From: OLB6 sp964525565
GTDB taxonomy: Bacteria; Bacteroidota; Ignavibacteria; Kapaibacteriales; Kapaibacteriaceae
DNA length: 64,000 bases
Direction of reading: 5' to 3'
NCBI GenBank assembly: GCA_964525565.1
Contig: CAZGHI010000010.1
Coordinates: forward strand, 6,029-70,028
Both the position numbers and the translations under genes were made by a program. Under the pieces are notes generated by a model. That model made no database searches. It was not told the DNA's origin and saw nothing but the letters and a program-made list of their open reading frames with translations. This document shows positions 52,536 through 60,960 of this stretch, piece after piece; the first letter of the stretch is position 1; each line of letters begins with the position of its first letter.

Positions 52536-54656
52536 TTACCGTGGCGCAACACTGTTACGTTCCCTATTGTTCCAGCTTACGTTAGCATCACGCGTAGTTA
52601 CGATGCCATTGAGGTCGGTGTCTGTGATCAGGTACCCTTCGGTATTCCGCTGACTCCACACCAGGTTGTAATCCGAGCGTTGAATATCGTCTGCCCCTTC
52701 AACTTCCCCAGCAATCAGTCCAAACCACCGTCTTCCACCGCTCGTACCGATAAGCTTTTGGGAGGCCGCTCCGCCGAATACACCAACTCCGGTGGTGAGA
52801 TCTACCACATATCCAAGGTTGGAGCGATCAACCAGTACCTTCTCTTCCGTTATCACGGCAAGGTGGTTGCGATGGCGAACAGCAAGGTTGTAGAAACCTG
52901 CCGGAATTCCTTCAATGATGCTCGGCCGTAGGGTTTGTGGATCAAGAACCTGACCGTCTTTGGTAAGAAGAAGTGTTTGGATTAGCGCGGGCGGACCGCT
53001 TGCAGTGGGGGAGGTGCGGAATTCCACAGTTACCCAATCCACGATACTGTCGCCAATCACAGAGGCTTGTACTTGAGCACGATCCGGATCCAGAGAATAT
53101 GGATACATATCAGGTGGCACATTGGGTATCAACCCGCGAGTAGCAAGATCGGTTGCCATTACCGGCGTAAAATTCTCTCCGTAGGTGCGCAATGGTCCTT
53201 CCATAAAGATGCGTGCATTGAGCACCCATATTGGTCCGGTGGACAGACCAATAGCAAAATCGCCGCCGGAACGAACAAGAGTAGCTATACTGTGTCGCCA
53301 GGCCTCAGGCGGATTTGCAAGCGCAGTTGTTGGCAAGGTTGAAAAACCATAGGGGTTGTACGACAGTCCGTTGTAGCGCATAAGTACTAGCTGGTCTTCC
53401 AACCCAACAAGCTGAGGAATGGTTTCTACAACACTTTGCTGCTCAATTCCGGCAATGGCTCGATTTCTCCATGCATACCCGAATGTTAAGGTGTATGTGC
53501 TGTCTGGAACACTGTCGCCAGCAATATCACGTGCCTGAAGCTGAAGGTAACGATTAGCCTTGTACGTAATGTCGGTAAGGGGCTGGGGTGTTGTGTTCGG
53601 CAGACTCCGTACGGCATATTGCACAACACTTCCGCGTTCCTGGTTGTTGGCAAAGAGTATGGTGGTAAAGGCATTATTCATCACCATCGTCCGGCCATCC
53701 AGCAATGTTGTTCGCACCATAGTACCAATCACTTCCGGCCAATAGCCATGGAATACCGGATTCTGCGTGGATGAATAGTGCAGTTCATGTTTGCGAGCAT
53801 CATCCTGCTCTGTGTAAATGTGCCCACGGAGTACCAATGAGTCGTTTACCGTAATGGTGTAAGGCAACGTTAACCCTGCTAGGTCATCGTTAACAAGATG
53901 CCCAATGGCGCTGGTATTGCGGATCATTTCCGGTCCGCCAACCATGGCACTATCTCCGTAATACCGGAGATTGAGAATGGAATTCCACTCCGGTTCGTTC
54001 GACACAGACCCACTATCGTCGCGCCAAACCCACGAACTGCGAAGCATGAACACATTGTCGGTTGGCGCATTATCGAGCCGCCCTCGCTGAAGATCAAGTC
54101 TCTCCACAATCTGCAGCCCCCCCCCTCGCGTAACCGTAGCCCCCTGCCAATTGTCCAGTTCAAGCACGGGGATTAAACCGCGTCCGCTAATGTCCTGATT
54201 CTCCGTTCCTCGCAAAACAAAGCGCCCGTAGCGTGCACCTGGGTTTATGCGGCCCTCGTGGCGAACAGTGCGATTGGCCTGAATCCACGTGTCCGGGATA
54301 AGTGCAAAGACAACGTTTGTATCAAGTGACCAAAAGAGGCTGTCGGCAACTAGCGGACGAACGGGAGATTGTATCATCTTGCGCGACCGACCTTCGAAGT
54401 GAATGTTGGCGTATGTAAGCTGCGCAACAAGCTGCGAGTCGGCTACATGATCGCGTTCGTAACGTACCGTACCTCCGATGCTGTCCTGTGTGAAACTGGC
54501 ATCGCCGCGAATTTTAATGGTACCTGTGTTATGGATCACGCCTTCGCTTGTTAACACGCTTGGTTGCTGCGAGAAGCTACGCTGAACGCTCAAGACCAAA
54601 AGAACAATGGCGACAGCTACAACAGAACGGGCAATATGGTTCGATACCCGAATCAC
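52536..54656 (-). CDS. Large secreted surface protein with dockerin-like C-terminus
   Basis: The 706-residue protein has a signal peptide (ending VQRSFSQQ) and an N-terminal GVIHNTGTIKIRGDASF segment like its upstream neighbour. Beta-rich middle regions follow, then a C-terminal domain (about 530-630: VDWVTVEFRTSP, GFYNLAVRHRNHLAVITEEKV) common in Bacteroidota surface proteins. The final ~50 residues (DYNLVWSQRNTEGYLITDTDLNGIVTTRDANVSWNNR) resemble a calcium-binding dockerin/EF-hand repeat: DTDLNGIVTTRD gives Asp/Asn ligands. No T9SS type A domain is seen. A nine-G tract (plus-strand C run 54117-54125) encodes Gly-Gly-Gly at about residue 180. It overlaps the upstream gene by 4 nt. Confidence 0.8.
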   Translation of the reverse strand: MIRVSNHIARSVVAVAIVLLVLSVQRSFSQQPSVLTSEGVIHNTGTIKIRGDASFTQDSIGGTVRYERDHVADSQLVAQLTYANIHFEGRSRKMIQSPVRPLVADSLFWSLDTNVVFALIPDTWIQANRTVRHEGRINPGARYGRFVLRGTENQDISGRGLIPVLELDNWQGATVTRGGGLQIVERLDLQRGRLDNAPTDNVFMLRSSWVWRDDSGSVSNEPEWNSILNLRYYGDSAMVGGPEMIRNTSAIGHLVNDDLAGLTLPYTITVNDSLVLRGHIYTEQDDARKHELHYSSTQNPVFHGYWPEVIGTMVRTTLLDGRTMVMNNAFTTILFANNQERGSVVQYAVRSLPNTTPQPLTDITYKANRYLQLQARDIAGDSVPDSTYTLTFGYAWRNRAIAGIEQQSVVETIPQLVGLEDQLVLMRYNGLSYNPYGFSTLPTTALANPPEAWRHSIATLVRSGGDFAIGLSTGPIWVLNARIFMEGPLRTYGENFTPVMATDLATRGLIPNVPPDMYPYSLDPDRAQVQASVIGDSIVDWVTVEFRTSPTASGPPALIQTLLLTKDGQVLDPQTLRPSIIEGIPAGFYNLAVRHRNHLAVITEEKVLVDRSNLGYVVDLTTGVGVFGGAASQKLIGTSGGRRWFGLIAGEVEGADDIQRSDYNLVWSQRNTEGYLITDTDLNGIVTTRDANVSWNNRERNSVAPR

Positions 54657-56773
54657 GGTACACCTACCAACAATGTTCCTGCATTCACTGCCGTAGCACC
54701 AGGCAGTAGCATTAGGTTTGGCGTAAGAAAATTGCTTCCACGGTACACGATAAGTCCGCCATCAATGTCAGCGGCCGACTGGTCTAGAACATCTGCCTGC
54801 ACAATTGTCGGCGCTATACGTGCACTTACAAGGTTCACGGCAGCATTGGGCACCAGTGAGAAGGAGTTCCATGTATCCGGTGATTCATATCCGAACAAGA
54901 GCGCACTATTTGGCTTATCGCCAATGTTCACCTGTAAAGCCATACTGTCCGGCCATGCTTCACGAATGGCATAGTTGTCGTTTGCCCTAACATATCCGGT
55001 GTGAACAGTGAAACCGTCAATCACAACACGATCTTCGGGTTCGGGTTCACGTGCTTCGTCCCAGGTAAATGGATTGCTCCACCTGCCCGAAGCAACAGCC
55101 CGCAGAACGTCTCTGCTTGCGCGCAGCAGCAAGTCGTTACCATGATCTAATCGCAGGTTGTCCGGCCCCTGGCTTTCAATACCAAACAACTCTACATACG
55201 CTATGCCTGTGCTCTGGTCAAGAGGACGACGCTCGTATGTAGGCGGAACCGTTGGCGTAAGTTTAATACTGTACTCATTCGGCGCCGGATATGCATTATA
55301 CATTTTTACCAAGCGCTCGGCCGTAGTCGGCGCCCATGTATTCGGGATATCTTCTGCTTTATAACCTACTCGAATTGTTGCCTTCCACGGTCCGTCGTGG
55401 GTAACGGTAATCTTGCGGAAAATATCGGTGGTGTTATCATAGTCATTTGGTCTGGTCTGCGGTCGTACATCCATGGTAAGCTGCGATGGCAGGTTAACGA
55501 ACCTGGCATGGGTTTCCGCATTGTTATAAACGTATGCTGTGGAAGTTTCTCCACCTGTTAACACCCGTCGGAATGCTCCGATGACTTCGGCATTGTTGGT
55601 GTACGATGCATTGCCCAACGTTAGGCTCATCACATGCGGAATCATGACCACATTTGTGTCGTTCACGCTGAGTGTGGAAGCCACGTACACGTCGCCATTT
55701 GCATTTTTCACGGTATGTGCTGTTCGCAGGTGTCCGTACGGATTGCTTGCTGCCGTTGCCTGCATGATTTGAGGGTCTTGCAAGCCGGCATAGTTTACTA
55801 GTGAGGATTCATGGAATGTTGCATTCGTAAGCGGACCGTACTGATTACGATAGTCACCCAACACTAACAGATGCGTGTTCATGCCCATTGCAAAAGTTGC
55901 AGAAGGGTCGTTAACCACGCGTAGCGTATAGGTCGGAAAGACAGTAACGGTATCTGCGTCGTCAGCTACAAGAAACAGACCATTTTGTACCTCAACGTCG
56001 GCTCGAAGATGCGTTACACCCCAGCCAGTAGTCTGACGTCCACCTGCCCACACCGTTACCGGAGCGTGTACGTACGAATTGGATCCCCAGGTAAAATCTC
56101 CTTCTACAAACAACGGACTGGCGGTATCGTTGATAAAGATGCCATCCATTCGAACTTCATACCCCGAGCGTACGTGTTTTGGTCCATGTAAGAGCGTCAT
56201 GTTATTGTACCTGTTAACGGTACCACTCAGCTCCTTTTCCTGCATGATATCCTGAGGCTGCGTTCCATCGTAAAAAAATGTACCATTATAGGTACGCGGA
56301 CCACTGAGGAAGATAGTGTATCGCGACCCAACAAAAACACTGTCAGGAATCCACTTAGCAGCGCTATCAGCCATTTCGAGATTTGTATAGTATCGCCGCT
56401 GAACAAGCTGCGTTCCCGGGAATGCACCTGCATACCGAACCATGCCGGGAACACGCCACGTTGGATCCTGCCCAAGAGCAGTTGTGGCTACTTCCCGTCC
56501 TTGCAGATCGGTAAACCCGTTCCTCGCCCCTTCGAACTGGATTACGTTGTTCGTAATGTTGGTGTATGCCGCATCATTCTTGAATTTCCCGGTATCACTA
56601 CGGAACCGTATGGTTCCTGCATTACGCACCCTTCCTGTTGTCTGATTCTCCAGGTGCTGCGCAGTTAGCTCAGATGAACATAGAAGGACCGTGCAGAACA
56701 GCGTTATGCCGAAGACGAATTCCAACGTTCGGTGACCAGCACGGAGTCGATATGCAATTTGTATGGTGTTCAC
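54653..56773 (-). CDS. Large secreted surface protein, paralogue-like to its downstream neighbour
   Basis: Signal peptide (FGITLFCTVLLCSSELTAQ) then RVRNAGTIRFRSDTGKF, matching the NxGTI start of the next protein and of the small upstream one. The middle is beta-rich with asparagine-rich turns (TQLVQRRYYTNLEMADSAAKWIPD, GTFFYDGTQPQDIMQE), suggestive of a right-handed beta-helix or filamentous fold. Late segment SGRWSNPFTWDEAREPEPEDRVVIDGFTVH resembles domains found in bacterial surface and G8-like proteins. No sorting domain recognised. 706 residues. It overlaps the downstream gene by 4 nt and lies 7 nt after the small protein gene. Confidence 0.75.
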   Translation of the reverse strand: MNTIQIAYRLRAGHRTLEFVFGITLFCTVLLCSSELTAQHLENQTTGRVRNAGTIRFRSDTGKFKNDAAYTNITNNVIQFEGARNGFTDLQGREVATTALGQDPTWRVPGMVRYAGAFPGTQLVQRRYYTNLEMADSAAKWIPDSVFVGSRYTIFLSGPRTYNGTFFYDGTQPQDIMQEKELSGTVNRYNNMTLLHGPKHVRSGYEVRMDGIFINDTASPLFVEGDFTWGSNSYVHAPVTVWAGGRQTTGWGVTHLRADVEVQNGLFLVADDADTVTVFPTYTLRVVNDPSATFAMGMNTHLLVLGDYRNQYGPLTNATFHESSLVNYAGLQDPQIMQATAASNPYGHLRTAHTVKNANGDVYVASTLSVNDTNVVMIPHVMSLTLGNASYTNNAEVIGAFRRVLTGGETSTAYVYNNAETHARFVNLPSQLTMDVRPQTRPNDYDNTTDIFRKITVTHDGPWKATIRVGYKAEDIPNTWAPTTAERLVKMYNAYPAPNEYSIKLTPTVPPTYERRPLDQSTGIAYVELFGIESQGPDNLRLDHGNDLLLRASRDVLRAVASGRWSNPFTWDEAREPEPEDRVVIDGFTVHTGYVRANDNYAIREAWPDSMALQVNIGDKPNSALLFGYESPDTWNSFSLVPNAAVNLVSARIAPTIVQADVLDQSAADIDGGLIVYRGSNFLTPNLMLLPGATAVNAGTLLVGVP

Positions 56774-56780
56774 ACGCTGT

Positions 56781-57164
56781 TTACGGCTTTCCGATTACAA
56801 TCTCACCTTCGTTGTTCAGCTCACCTTCGTTGTGTATAGTTCCTTCTACAGTGAGCACACCGGGTTTATACCTCCAACACACACCATCCAATTTGATGTT
56901 CAGGTCTCCGGTGATTGTCCCGGTGGCATCATTATAAAGAAACAGACCACCTCGAAGGATTGATACTGACCCATGAAACGTTACGGTGGAGAGGTTCATA
57001 GCATCAATACGTCCGGCGTGAATCTCCGTCGGACCCGATACATATAACAGTCCCCCGCCGGTTACCGTAATTGTGGCTCCCATGTTTACCAATACAGGTT
57101 GCTGGGCTAGTGCAGTGCCAACACCAATGAACAGGATGGAGGCTATGGTTACAAACGCTTTCAC
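56781..57164 (-). CDS. Small secreted beta-helix-like protein
   Basis: The 127-residue product has a signal peptide (MKAFVTIASILFIGVGTALAQ) and about 105 residues of short beta strands (MGATITVTGGGLLYVSGPTEIHAG, VTFHGSVSILRGGLFLYNDATGTITGDLNI) ending GTIHNEGELNNEGEIVIGKP. The NEG/NxGTI pattern is shared with the two 706-residue neighbours, so it may be a cap or minor subunit of the same structure (inference). No family recognised. Confidence 0.68.
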   Translation of the reverse strand: MKAFVTIASILFIGVGTALAQQPVLVNMGATITVTGGGLLYVSGPTEIHAGRIDAMNLSTVTFHGSVSILRGGLFLYNDATGTITGDLNIKLDGVCWRYKPGVLTVEGTIHNEGELNNEGEIVIGKP

Positions 57165-57189
57165 TTTAGGCTGGTACCGTTTCTATGAA

Positions 57190-59031
57190 TTAGTTGTCGC
57201 TTCGAAACAATTCAACCCATGTAGAAAGTGTCGCATCCCACATTAAGGTAATGGTATCCTGGTTTTGCAACTGCATGTTGCCGTTGAGTGCAAGGTTCGA
57301 TGCATCTACGAGCTCTATCCCATTGGTTCCTGTGGCAACACAACGAATCACCAACCGCAATCCATCAGTAGAGCCATTCGCCAACGTTACCGTTCTGTTT
57401 GCTGGTGTACCATCACTGCTGAGTCGGAGGAAGGTTACGCCATCCATCTGTGCAGATGTAATGGCCTGATCGTCGCCGGTAACCGCAACCGTAGTCACAA
57501 CGCGGTTAACCACACTACTCCACTGAAGCGTAGCCGTAGTCGTTGTTGCGCCTGTTGCCAATGTAAGAACTTCGCCGGCCTTACCTATGCGGTCTGGCAA
57601 GGTATAGGTGTTGTCCAAGTTCGCATTTGTTGAATTTGGTGCACGAAAAGCAACGTAGTTCACATTCGTGCCGGGAAATGTTCCGGCAGTGCTGTACGAC
57701 TCATAGAAACGTAACTGCCTTGTTGTACCGTTGTTGTTTGCTAACCATAAATCGGCATTCGCGATAACGAATGAGCCGGGTGCTGAAACTGACATGGCAT
57801 TGCCCGTTGCATTCCAACCAAACGAACCGTCGGCGCCGGATGCAAGGGTCATGCCTCGTCCACCAGGAATAGCAGAATAGTTGGAAGCAATGGAATTGCT
57901 TTGTCCACCGCCAATAAAGCTATGACTTCCGGTAATCGTATTCGAAGCCCCACCGATAATGGCACTGTGTGTTCCGGTGTTCATAGAGTTACTCTGACCG
58001 CCTCCTATTACGCCATGCGACTGGCCGTTGGTGTTGCTCGCACCGCCTCCAACCAGCGAGTAGTTGCCACTAGCAGTGTTGCTGGTACCTGCACCAACCG
58101 CTGCCCCTAAACCACTTGCAACGTTGCTGCTGCCGGCACCAACAAAAGAGAGCTCTCCGCTACTTGTATTCGAAGCCCCCCCCCCAATGGCACTGCGTTT
58201 ACCGCTAGCAGTATTACCCGAACCTCCACCTACAGTTGCAGCAGTATCTGTGGCAGAGTTATTTGCTCCGCCTCCGATCACTGTGTACAAACCGCTGGCA
58301 TTGTTGTTTTGACCACCGCCAATGAATCCGCCTGCTCCGGATAGCGTGTTGCTTGTTCCGCCACCGATAAACCCATTGGTAGCTGTTGACGTAACGGTAT
58401 TGTTACCACCACCACCAATAACTGCATTGGTTCCTGCATTGGTATTCGATGTTCCACCAAGAATTGCAGATCCTGTACCACTGGCCGTATTGCTTAATCC
58501 GCCTGCTACAAGTGAATAGTTGCCGGACGCAATGTTTTCACGTCCTCCCAATACTAACGAATAGTTTCCACTTGCCGTATTGTTCTGTCCACCGCCAATT
58601 AGGGCGTAGTCCCCACTGGCTGTTTGCGATGAATTAGAACGTGATCCTGAAAAGTCGTTCGAATAGGCCCCCGGAGTACCTGTGATCCCACCTTCATTCA
58701 GCGGACCAATTCTGCGCAGGTTCCCGTTAGTACTTTCTACAAGTTCTATTGTTAGCCCAGCAGCAACACCCCACTGTAGCTGATAAGGTCCTGTTCCCGT
58801 AGCAGCCAATGCCAAACCGTCCGCAGATGGTGGCGTTGGCGGCCAAATCATGGTGTAGGGCGTAATGGCCGTAGTAGGGGGCTGCAGCGTAATGTAAACT
58901 CCGGGTTGTTCGTTACGTTCAATTTGTATTGTTTGAACAGTAATCACATCTGTAGTCTGTGCCATGCCAGTAAAAACAACTCCGATGTAAGCAAAGACAC
59001 AGGAAGCGAGTATGCGTGTTGTGTTTTTCAT
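57190..59031 (-). CDS. Secreted protein with ~17 YadA-head-like 14-residue repeats
   Basis: The 613-residue protein has a signal peptide (ILASCVFAYIGVVFTGMAQ) and a short IERNEQPGVYITLQPPTTAITPYTMIWP domain. A conserved entry motif DFSGSRSNSSQTASGD leads to about 17 tandem repeats of the pattern (S/T)GxYSxIGGGxSNT(A). A module LWLANNNGTTRQLRFYESY ... YTLPDRIGKAGEVLTLATG follows, as in tail-fibre-like proteins, and then a C-terminal domain ending WVELFRSDN. The repeats match the beta-roll of trimeric autotransporter heads, but the YadA anchor and stalk are absent. A ten-G tract (plus-strand C run 58176-58185) encodes a repeat's Gly-Gly-Gly. The stop/start of the upstream paralogue shares one base with this start. 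Confidence 0.85.
   Translation of the reverse strand: MKNTTRILASCVFAYIGVVFTGMAQTTDVITVQTIQIERNEQPGVYITLQPPTTAITPYTMIWPPTPPSADGLALAATGTGPYQLQWGVAAGLTIELVESTNGNLRRIGPLNEGGITGTPGAYSNDFSGSRSNSSQTASGDYALIGGGQNNTASGNYSLVLGGRENIASGNYSLVAGGLSNTASGTGSAILGGTSNTNAGTNAVIGGGGNNTVTSTATNGFIGGGTSNTLSGAGGFIGGGQNNNASGLYTVIGGGANNSATDTAATVGGGSGNTASGKRSAIGGGASNTSSGELSFVGAGSSNVASGLGAAVGAGTSNTASGNYSLVGGGASNTNGQSHGVIGGGQSNSMNTGTHSAIIGGASNTITGSHSFIGGGQSNSIASNYSAIPGGRGMTLASGADGSFGWNATGNAMSVSAPGSFVIANADLWLANNNGTTRQLRFYESYSTAGTFPGTNVNYVAFRAPNSTNANLDNTYTLPDRIGKAGEVLTLATGATTTTATLQWSSVVNRVVTTVAVTGDDQAITSAQMDGVTFLRLSSDGTPANRTVTLANGSTDGLRLVIRCVATGTNGIELVDASNLALNGNMQLQNQDTITLMWDATLSTWVELFRSDN
57865..58625 (-). repeat. Coding array of ~17 beta-roll repeats (14-15 residues each)
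   Basis: Consecutive units such as SGNYSLVLGGRENIA, SGLYTVIGGGANNSA, SGKRSAIGGGASNTS. Divergent at DNA level, so not a recent tandem duplication. Confidence 0.8.
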
Positions 59032-60920
59032 CAGTTTGCCGACCTCCCAATCTCAATCCACTTTGTGGATGTGTTGTCCCATACAAATGAAATACTGTCG
59101 TTTTGGTCTAAGTCAACATTAGCACCTCCGGCAAGAGCAAGGTTGGTATCAGTTGCTAACAACCGGATTCCATTGCCGGCAGTTGCGTTGTAAACGTACA
59201 ACGTGACCACCATTCCGTCGGTAGTGCCGTTAGAGAGAATTATGCGCCTGTTAGCCGGTGTATTGTTTGGATTAATCTTTACCGGCTGGTCAACATTGAG
59301 GTTTGCAGCGGAAATCGTAGTTGGTGTGCCTGTTGCTGCAACTGTTGTTACCGCATACAATTGTGTGCTTGCCCACTCTGTTGTTGCCTCGGTAGTTGTT
59401 GGTGCCGGCGATGCGGCTATTGCCAATGCACGGGGTAGCGAAGTTTGAATTCTGTCCGGTAAAGTGTAGGTATTGTCGTATTCGTCCAACGTGCTGTTTG
59501 GTCCTCTGAACGCCACAAAGTTCGTTGTCGCCGCAGGATAAGCACCGGTACTGCCATACTGCTCATAGAACCTTACTTGCCGTGGTGTACCTTCGTTGCC
59601 GGCAATCCAAATATCAACGTTATTTAGTAGTGCGGTTGCTGTTGTCCCTAGGGTAATCGCATTCGAGCCGGCATTAAACAGCAATCCATTTTGTGCATTT
59701 AGTGTTCCGTTTGTTCCGCCCAATATGGTACTGTACTGCTGCTGTACAATGTTGGTGTGGCCGCCATTTACGGCTGTATAGTTAGCCTGCGTCTGGTTAG
59801 ACTGACCACCCCCAATTGCCATTTGTCCTGAGCCGCTAATGGTATGTCCCAGACAGCCAAAAAGTGTGTTCTGCGANNNNNNNNNNNNNNNNNNNNNNNN
59901 NNNNNNNNNNNNNNNNNNNNNNNNNNNNNNNNNNNNNNNAAACCCGCCAAACACCACACATTGTCCGGAGTTGGCATAGTTATTTGATCCGCCTCCGATG
60001 AACACATGATTCCCGTTCGAGAGATTGCTTCGTCCGCCAATCAGCGTCGCTTGGTTAGTAGATGTTACCTGATTTGTCCACCCCCCCCACAACACAGCAT
60101 GAGTACCTGAGGCGGTATTATTGTACCCACCGAACAGCGTCCCGTTGTCACCGGAATTAGTATTATTCACTCCACCGCCAATAAATGCCTGGTTGGCCGT
60201 AATGCTGTTCCCACTGCCACCAAGGATCACGCCACGGTTGGCTCCCGATGTTGCGCTGTTGTTTGCACCACCGAAGATTACGGCATCATTGACCGATACA
60301 GTGTTGTTACTGCCACCAAGGATGGCTCCATCGCTTGATGAGACGCTGTTGTTCTGTCCACCAACGATTGCGTCTTGCGTGGACTGTGTATAGTTTCCAA
60401 GTCCCCCTCCTACGGCTGCACGCGAGCCGGAGGCACGGTTCGATGCTCCACCTAGAATAACGGAGCGGTCGCCGCTAGCTGTCTGGTTCGACGCTGTCCG
60501 TGCTCCCTGAAAATCATGTGCCGCATATCCGGGCGTGGCCAATGGACTAGGCGGCTCAAGGGCAATTGAGGCACGCCGGATGTTGAGGCTTCCAGAGGAA
60601 ACAAGTTCAAGAATGTACTGCGAAGACAATTCACCATCCAGAATAACGGAATCCGAATCAGCCAGACGACCAACAAAGACGTACTGAGAACCCGGCCCAG
60701 TTGCCCCCCAGGTAATCTTATACGGTGTAACGGTGCTAACGGGAGGTTGAAATGTGATATATGTGCCGGGAGCTTCGTTCCGCTCAATTCGGAATGACTG
60801 CCATGTTACTTCTGCATCTCGAGCAACGAGCTCCGGTCCGAGGCCTGTCAAGGTGGAGATCAGCGCCAGAATGACGGCCACCGAGACGGACCGGAGGTCA
60901 GAGGTCCTTCGTGATGGCAT
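59031..60920 (-). CDS. Secreted protein with ~15 YadA-head-like repeats, containing an assembly gap
   Basis: The start is the ATG at 60920, with AAGGA 7 nt upstream; a TTG five codons earlier lacks one. After a signal sequence the layout equals the neighbour: IERNEAPGTYITFQPPVSTVTPYKITW, entry motif DFQGARTASNQTASGD, about 15 repeats (ILGGASNRASGSRAAVGGG ...), module DIWIAGNEGTPRQVRFYEQY ... YTLPDRIQTSLPRAL, and a C-terminal domain ending WIEIGRSAN. A 63-base N run (59877-59939) hides about 21 residues but the frame is maintained. An eight-C tract at 60081-60088 encodes Trp-Gly-Gly-Trp. No membrane anchor is present. It is 629 residues. Confidence 0.85.
   Translation of the reverse strand: MPSRRTSDLRSVSVAVILALISTLTGLGPELVARDAEVTWQSFRIERNEAPGTYITFQPPVSTVTPYKITWGATGPGSQYVFVGRLADSDSVILDGELSSQYILELVSSGSLNIRRASIALEPPSPLATPGYAAHDFQGARTASNQTASGDRSVILGGASNRASGSRAAVGGGLGNYTQSTQDAIVGGQNNSVSSSDGAILGGSNNTVSVNDAVIFGGANNSATSGANRGVILGGSGNSITANQAFIGGGVNNTNSGDNGTLFGGYNNTASGTHAVLWGGWTNQVTSTNQATLIGGRSNLSNGNHVFIGGGSNNYANSGQCVVFGGFXXXXXXXXXXXXXXXXXXXXXSQNTLFGCLGHTISGSGQMAIGGGQSNQTQANYTAVNGGHTNIVQQQYSTILGGTNGTLNAQNGLLFNAGSNAITLGTTATALLNNVDIWIAGNEGTPRQVRFYEQYGSTGAYPAATTNFVAFRGPNSTLDEYDNTYTLPDRIQTSLPRALAIAASPAPTTTEATTEWASTQLYAVTTVAATGTPTTISAANLNVDQPVKINPNNTPANRRIILSNGTTDGMVVTLYVYNATAGNGIRLLATDTNLALAGGANVDLDQNDSISFVWDNTSTKWIEIGRSAN
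59705..60480 (-). repeat. Coding array of ~15 beta-roll repeats, interrupted by N
   Basis: Units like SSSDGAILGGSNNTV and SGTHAVLWGGWTNQV; one unit around the gap has Cys (FGCLGHTI), unusual in this array. Confidence 0.75.
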
Positions 60921-60960
60921 GATACGTCCTTTCAAACTGTTGTTAATGTTATAAACATTG

